A stretch of DNA of 64,000 nt from Pseudobacteriovorax antillogorgiicola (GTDB lineage: Bacteria; Bdellovibrionota_B; Oligoflexia; Oligoflexales; Oligoflexaceae): assembly GCF_900177345.1 (NCBI RefSeq), contig NZ_FWZT01000008.1:215768-279767 (forward strand), given 5' to 3'. The notes beneath the pieces were generated by a model. It was not told the DNA's origin. It saw only the letters and a list, made by a program, of their open reading frames with translations, and made no database searches. A program made the translations under genes and the position numbers. Below are positions 59,108-64,000 of this stretch, one piece after another. The number at the start of each line of letters is the position of its first letter. Position 1 is the first letter of the stretch.

Positions 59108-60433
59108 GTGCAGGAAAATCTACATGAAAGTCAGTCTGAGTTCATCGAACTCAGCGTTGAGCGTATGGCCTCCTCTGGCCGTGGAATTGCAGTTCACAAC
59201 GGTGAGACGTTTTTTATCCAAGGTACGGTACCTGGGGATCAGGTGCTTGTAGAGGCGATGCCGAGCCGGGGTCGCTATCGCGATGCACGAATCCGATCCT
59301 GGATCAGCCGCAGCGCTGATCGTAAGACCCATCCCTGTGCTCACCATCAGCAATGCGGGGGCTGCCCTTGGCTTGATGTCGATCCCGACCAGCAGATGGA
59401 GTGGAAGCGGGCTGCGTTGGTATCGAATCTAGAGCGCAACTCTGGATTGGATCGATGGCCTTCCATTGGGACCATGCAAGGTGATCAGCTTGCCGGCACG
59501 AGGCAGCGGCTCCGGCTTCGGGGTGTTTCTTATCAAGGGAGACTAGAGTGGGGCTATCTAGCAGCGGGAACCCGAGATTTTATTGCAATCGATACTTGCT
59601 TATTGGCAGAGTCCGCGATCCGAGACTTAATCAAGAGCCTGCCTAGGGAAAGTTCTTTACCCGACATGCGCTTTCAATTGGAAGTGCAGGCTGTCAATCA
59701 GGATGAACAAAGGGCTGTCATTGGTATGGTCTTACGAGACGGCCCTATCGAAGTTGCTGGCTTGGATAGCATTCGCGACGTTCTCAAGAAGACAGGCTTT
59801 TTTGCGTTTGTGGGCCATGTCTTGGAAGAGAGATCCAAACACTTTTTTCCTGTGGATCAAGTGGGAGATCTTCGCTTCTTCACCCAAGCTGGTAGCTTTC
59901 AACAGGCTCATTACCTCCTAAACCGAAGCCTCAGGCAGAGAGTCCTGGAGACTATCGAACACCATGTGCCCCAACCTCAGGTCATACTTGACCTTTACTG
60001 CGGCAGTGGCAATTTTACCTTGGCGCTAGCTAAAAAGTTTCCCAAGGCTCGTGTCATCGGCATCGAAGGCTCGGGGCCGTCTTTGGATAACGGACGTTTC
60101 AGTGCCGAGGAAGCCGGGATCACAAATATTACTTGGCACAAGGGAAAGGTTGAGAACCAGGTTCGCAAAGCGCGACGTGAAGGTGAAAGCTGCGATGTAA
60201 TCATCGCGGATCCTGCGCGAGACGGAATGGGTCGCTGGAGTGGTGTGCTGCGAGAACTTGAGGCTAAAGTTTTGGTCTATGTGAGCTGCGACCCGCAGTC
60301 GTTTGCTGCTGATACTCGCTATCTCACACGGAAGCAAGGTTTTGTGCTTCGCCAGCTTACTGCTGTAGATATGTTCCCTGGTACCCATCACGTAGAGACG
60401 ATAGCTGTATTTTGCCCGCCATCTATACCTTAG
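59108..60433 (+). CDS. RlmD/TrmA-type 5-methyluridine RNA methyltransferase
   Basis: 441 aa from GTG 59108. An N-terminal TRAM domain (RMASSGRGIAVHNGETFFIQ, VPGDQVLVEAMP) precedes the iron-sulfur Cys set CAHHQQCGGCPW with a further Cys in DTCLLAES. The S-adenosylmethionine site is ILDLYCGSGNFTLALAKKF. The catalytic Cys lies in YVSCDPQSFAADTRYL, and the C-terminal base Glu in DMFPGTHHVETIA. This matches enzymes methylating U1939 or U747 in 23S rRNA or U54 in tRNA; RlmD is the likeliest for a TRAM-plus-cluster form. Single gene. Confidence 0.92.
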   Translation: MQENLHESQSEFIELSVERMASSGRGIAVHNGETFFIQGTVPGDQVLVEAMPSRGRYRDARIRSWISRSADRKTHPCAHHQQCGGCPWLDVDPDQQMEWKRAALVSNLERNSGLDRWPSIGTMQGDQLAGTRQRLRLRGVSYQGRLEWGYLAAGTRDFIAIDTCLLAESAIRDLIKSLPRESSLPDMRFQLEVQAVNQDEQRAVIGMVLRDGPIEVAGLDSIRDVLKKTGFFAFVGHVLEERSKHFFPVDQVGDLRFFTQAGSFQQAHYLLNRSLRQRVLETIEHHVPQPQVILDLYCGSGNFTLALAKKFPKARVIGIEGSGPSLDNGRFSAEEAGITNITWHKGKVENQVRKARREGESCDVIIADPARDGMGRWSGVLRELEAKVLVYVSCDPQSFAADTRYLTRKQGFVLRQLTAVDMFPGTHHVETIAVFCPPSIP

Positions 60434-60580
60434 ATCCTATAGTCAAGAGTCATAATCCAGCGATTCTTCTGAAGATAAGGGAGTTGCAATAGGAAAAAAT
60501 GAGATAGTCTTCCCATAAAGTCAGGGGGCTTTACACCGAAGCCTCTACATATTGACTTAACAATCACTGCGAGGAAGCCT

Positions 60581-60799
60581 GTGCGAAATTTAATTCAAGC
60601 TATAAGTTTTATAGTTTCACTAACGCTTCTAGCATCTAGTTCTTACAGTAAAGAGTACGTAATCGGTGTCGAATCCCTTGAGTACCGCCCGCACTACTTC
60701 ACTAGTAGCAACGGAAGCTTTTTAGGCTTTTCAAGAGAGGTCTTAGATCACTTTGCGGAGAAGATGAACGTTAAGCTGACTTTTATGTCCTTTCTATGA
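60581..60799 (+). pseudogene. periplasmic solute-binding protein (SBP_bac_3), truncated
   Basis: GTG at 60581 follows GAGGAA. Signal peptide MRNLIQAISFIVSLTLLASS is followed by YSKEYVIGVESLEYRPHYF and LGFSREVLDHFAEKMNVKLT, the classic start of SBP_bac_3 amino-acid-binding proteins. The frame ends after 72 codons at the left edge of the transposase region, so about 200 residues are missing. The interruption is recent enough that the surviving 5' end is clean. Confidence 0.72.
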
Positions 60800-60918
60800 G
60801 AAGTAACGTTTTCAACAGTAATTCAACCCTAGTCTAGTAGATGCATGATTTCAGTGAGATACGCAATATTTTGAAGCTTGTTATAATAGCCGTACACACT
60901 TTTTATAGGGTGGTGTCT

Positions 60919-62141
60919 ATGGCTAACGATTTCCTTAGGATATTTTCGGAAGGTTGGGAAAACTTTAAATCGGTAGTTCCTTCCTACGACAAGGCTCACT
61001 ACAATAATCAGGTTGAATCAGTCCTTCGCTGCGGCGATCCCGTATTTGGTTTTTCTCAATATCTCTGCCTTAATTGTGGCAAGGATAGCCGTATCGTCGC
61101 TCATTCCTGCAAGAGCAAGTTTTGCTTGAGGTGCGGGAGGGTTGATGGTGAAAACTTTGCTCAGTCTATCGCCGCTAAACTCTATGAAGATGTGGACTAT
61201 CGCCACGTTGTGTTGACAATTCCAGCCCAGTTCAGAACGATCTTTTATAAAAACAGATTTACAGGGTATTTGTATAGCGCATTCATAGCAATGGGTTGGG
61301 AGTTTGTGAAAAACTTCATGAGAAAGGTCGCTGGAGTAGGTCTTGAGTGTGGCAGTATAATTGTGCTTCACACAGTTGGCAGAAAAAGTGACTATAAACC
61401 GCATTTGCATATAATGCTAATGTCAGGTGGTATAAATCCTGATGGAAATTGGATTTCCCTGAAGAGCTTTGATTTTTCTATTCTTAATCGAACCTGGAAG
61501 GAAACACTACTATCAGGCATGAGGGCCTGGGACGATCTGGGTGAGTTTGAATCCGTTTTCAGCGAAGTTGAATCAAAATATAAAGGTTTGCCCATATTGA
61601 TGTGAATCCGGCTCCAAAGAAAAGACGGAACCTAATCCGCTATCTAAGCAAATACCTTTGCCGGCCTCAGATCAGCTTAAAGCGGCTATTGAGATACAGC
61701 TCTAGTAGTGACGAGGTGGTGTACAAATACAATAGTCATAGCTCTGGGAAAAGCGAGGTGGAGCGTACCAGTGTCATAAAGTTTATTGGCCGGATGGTTC
61801 AGCAAATACTTCCACCAAGGTTTAAGCGAATTCGTTACTATGGGCTTCAGTCGCAGAGCAATCGTAGTAGGCTTACAGCAAAGGTATGCGAGGCGGTAGG
61901 GCGGCTGGTACTGCTGCCAGAAATAGAAAGGCGGTCAGAGGTTCCAGCCAGATCAAGCTACAAAGGCTTGATAGAGATTTGGTGGGGTGAAGATCCTTTT
62001 CGTTGCAAGGAATGTGGGAACCAGATGGAGCTAGCCCGTGTGTGGCAGTTTGGTAAGGGCTGGATTTTCAATATATTTGATCAGCTTTTTGGCTATGATC
62101 TTGGCCCACCTGGGCATCTTCCTGACTTTTGCTATAGCTAA
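60919..62141 (+). pseudogene. IS91-like HUH transposase A, frameshifted
   Basis: ATG at 60919 (GGGTGG upstream) gives the N-terminal zinc-binding domain (CLNCGKDSRIVAHSCKSKFC, LRCGRVDGE), the HUH motif YKPHLHIMLMSGG, then stops at 61603. The next frame, open from 61602, continues without a gap: NPAPKKRRNLIRYLSKYLCR with the catalytic Tyr candidate, RIRYYGLQSQ, and a C-terminal zinc pair FRCKECGNQMELA. A -1 shift joins the parts into about 408 residues, normal for IS91. It is either a decayed gene or one needing slippage. Confidence 0.78.
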
Positions 62142-62214
62142 AGAAGTCATCACGATAGGCCGAATGTCTCTTCCATCGATTCAAAAAGGTGACTAGCTTT
62201 TTTGGATGGAATAA

Positions 62215-63705
62215 TCATTTTGCGAATATAAGAGGCGTGATCCAGAATCGACTGTTCTCTATCAGGTCTTGCAGCAGAATATTGATGATTTTTTTAGGGA
62301 CTTAGAAAGCAACCCTGATCAGAAGTCACTGCCATACTTCGTAAAAAAAGAGTTTGAAAAATTCCTAAGCTGCGGTCTTCTAGCACATGGTTTTGTCAGG
62401 TTAAAGTGCTCAGACTGCTCAGAGTCTCTTATAGTTGCTTTCAGCTGCAAATGTCGAGGTTTTTGTCCCAGTTGCGCAGGCCGGAGAATGTCAGAGAGAG
62501 CTATAAACCTTACGGATGAAGTGATTCCCTTTGTTCCAACAAGACATTGGGTTCTGTCGTTGCCCTTTGAATTGCGCTACTGGATGGCTTCCGATGACGA
62601 TCTTTTGAAAAAAGTGAATGGGATCTTTTGCGCAGAAATCAATAACTACCTCTGCAAGAAAGCAAGAAAACTCGGTGTTAAAGGTGGAGAAACAGGGATA
62701 GTATCGTTTCTTCAGAGAGCGGGAGGAGCGCTCAATTTGAATCTTCACTATCATCTTTTGGTCTTGGATGGTCTTTACACTACAGGAGAAGATGGTAGCC
62801 CAATTATTACTCGTTTTCCAGGGATAGAGAACGATGAGTTGGCCTGCGTAGTGCGAGGAGTCTCTCGCCGAGTGATCAAGTATTTGCGGAAGACGGGGCG
62901 TTTATCAGAAGACGGTGAAGAGGTTTATATCGGTGACGACAGAGATGAAGAGCATGAAGCTTTATCTCACCTGAAGAGAGCTTCAGTTTCCAGCCGGATT
63001 GCTTTGGGTCCAAGGGCGGGTCTAAAGGTGCGTAGAGTAGGCAGTAGCTTCGGCTTTGAGGAGGAAATACCTAAAAATCAATCTTATGGCTGTGTGTCGA
63101 TGAACGGATTCTCGATCCATGCTGCCACGTCAATCAAGGCCCATGAAAGAGATCGATTAGAAAAGCTCCTTCGTTATTTGGGTCGTGGCCCAGTGTCTCA
63201 TGAGCGTATTAGCCTAGATGAAAATGGCAATATCCTCTACAAACTTAAAAGCTCCTATGATGGAGCGACTCATGTGATGTTTTCCCCTATGGAGTTCATC
63301 GAGAAATTAGCGTCGATGATTCCTCCACCTTACAAACATCAGGTGAACTACTATGGTTGTCTTTCTTCTCATAGTAAGTTGCGGGCAGAGATTGTTGGCA
63401 GTTTAGCAGTCGAGTTCTGCGGGCAGGACTATCTCCAGCAAGAATTTCAGAACGATGGTGAAGCTGAGGTCGAACCTGATGATCCACCGGCATCCAGATA
63501 TATCCCGTGGGCTGAACTACTCAAAAGGACCTTTGGCATAGACCTGTCCACCTGTCCCAAATGTGGTGGAAGAGTGCGAGTGATCGCGGCCATAATAGAG
63601 ACAGAAGCCGTCTTCAAGATTCTGAATCATGTTGGCCTGGGGGCGGACCCGCCACAAATAGGAATGAAGGTCGACAAAGAGTATGTGTATGAGAGCTTTT
63701 ACTAG
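62215..63705 (+). CDS. IS91-like HUH transposase B
   Basis: 478 aa from TTG 62269, but the frame is open back to 62215 and the upstream codons read YKRRDPESTVLYQVLQQNID, which is the usual IS91 N terminus, so the real start lies further upstream or is lost. Zinc-binding domain LKCSDCSESLIVAFSCKC, GFCPSCAGRRM; HUH motif LNLHYHLLVLDG; catalytic Tyr region ERDRLEKLLRYLGRGPVSHE; C-terminal zinc pair STCPKCGGRVRVIA. Y1/Y2 transposases of this group move by rolling-circle replication. No internal stop is visible, so it may be active if it can be translated. Confidence 0.85.
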   Translation, partial: SFCEYKRRDPESTVLYQVLQQNIDDFFRDLESNPDQKSLPYFVKKEFEKFLSCGLLAHGFVRLKCSDCSESLIVAFSCKCRGFCPSCAGRRMSERAINLTDEVIPFVPTRHWVLSLPFELRYWMASDDDLLKKVNGIFCAEINNYLCKKARKLGVKGGETGIVSFLQRAGGALNLNLHYHLLVLDGLYTTGEDGSPIITRFPGIENDELACVVRGVSRRVIKYLRKTGRLSEDGEEVYIGDDRDEEHEALSHLKRASVSSRIALGPRAGLKVRRVGSSFGFEEEIPKNQSYGCVSMNGFSIHAATSIKAHERDRLEKLLRYLGRGPVSHERISLDENGNILYKLKSSYDGATHVMFSPMEFIEKLASMIPPPYKHQVNYYGCLSSHSKLRAEIVGSLAVEFCGQDYLQQEFQNDGEAEVEPDDPPASRYIPWAELLKRTFGIDLSTCPKCGGRVRVIAAIIETEAVFKILNHVGLGADPPQIGMKVDKEYVYESFY

Positions 63706-63893
63706 TAAAGCCACTAATCTTCTATTACCAGGAAACTCTTTAACCACCCAAAATTATGACGATATTACCCTGGGTTCCCGCCAATTTGTTACGACAAGGT
63801 GAAAAACGGGAAGCAGGGTGGATGGATTCCCACTAAATTATGCCATAATGTAATAGTTGGTAAGAATCAGAGATCCGAATTTCCTGATTCGTT

Positions 63894-64000
63894 TTACCTA
63901 CCCGCGGGGCCGCAGGTCTCAATGTGGTCGAGCTTGTAACCTAAACGAAACTCTACTCCCATATTTTCCATGGAGCGCTTTAACTCCTCTGCTATCTCTT
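63894..64000 (-). pseudogene. flavin disulfide oxidoreductase-like gene, 3' fragment at window edge
   Basis: Minus-strand codons from the window end read EIAEELKRSMENMGVEFRLG then YKLDHIETCGPAGR and TAA at 63894-63896. The pattern 'EI...L...ME..GV.FRLG..' matches the region after the NAD-binding motif in dihydrolipoamide dehydrogenase and SthA transhydrogenase. A normal protein would continue another 200 residues, so the IS91 insertion appears to have cut it. The rest lies outside the window. Confidence 0.45.

Larger units (their letters stand above)
60799..63890 (+). mobile_element. IS91-like element(s) carrying two HUH transposase genes
   Basis: Between the truncated solute-binding-protein gene and the 3' end of a minus-strand oxidoreductase gene lie two different Zn-ribbon HUH transposase genes, 60919-62141 and 62269-63705. 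No inverted repeats are expected for IS91, which ends in distinct origin and terminator sequences; those could not be located precisely. Borders are therefore approximate. Two elements inserted one inside or next to the other, or a single two-transposase element, would both fit. Confidence 0.7.

Overview
The window reads as a chromosome segment of a Gram-negative bacterium with moderate GC. It encodes many exported proteins and lipoproteins, a POTRA/beta-barrel outer-membrane protein, sigma54-type regulation, a TIGR02147-type regulator, a DUF4105 protein and DUF3015 proteins. That mix suggests Bdellovibrionota/Oligoflexia or a related former deltaproteobacterial lineage. This is inference from gene content, since no rRNA or complete tRNA is present.

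Layout. 0-5.2 kb: end of a C39-like peptidase gene, then a minus-strand run of envelope transport genes (DUF4337, CorA, MarC, MscS). 5.4-8.5 kb: one large WD40 protein. 8.6-14.8 kb: an IS3 remnant, a secreted phospholipase-D-like protein, a REC-Hpt protein without a visible kinase half, a sigma54 response regulator and small exported proteins. 15.3-21.4 kb: a decayed genomic island. It opens at a copy of the 3' end of ssrA (tmRNA), the classic integrase target, and holds a truncated integrase, two HigBA-like modules, an aminoglycoside acetyltransferase, TfoX_N, SRPBCC, cupin/TetR and TnpB genes, most disabled by one or two lesions. 21.5-23.6 kb: a lipoprotein with 72-bp tandem repeats. 24-27 kb: a urate/purine module (NCS2 permease, PuuD, HIU hydrolase). 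27-36.7 kb: a lipoprotein, a beta-barrel protein, alcohol dehydrogenase, a zinc-ribbon/B12-binding protein, an acyl-CoA ligase and a hydrolase. 36.9-45.5 kb: two related membrane histidine kinases enclosing TauE, a YheT-type hydrolase, paired DUF3015 proteins and a DUF4105 protein. 45.8-49.1 kb: small exported and cytosolic proteins.

49.2-59.0 kb is the best candidate for an undescribed system. A TIGR02147-type regulator is followed on the opposite strand by seven consecutive genes for exported proteins (coiled-coil, membrane-anchored, Cys-containing, one lipoprotein), several with overlapping stop/start codons, ending in a gingipain-like C25 peptidase with visible His and Cys motifs. Apart from the peptidase I recognise none of these families.

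59.1-64 kb: an RlmD/TrmA-type rRNA methyltransferase, then two IS91-like HUH transposase genes lying between a solute-binding-protein gene cut after about 70 codons and the 3' end of a flavin disulfide oxidoreductase-like gene.

Where an ATG preceded by a ribosome-binding site and a signal peptide lies inside a longer open frame, that start was used. No homology search was run; family names come from motif recognition.
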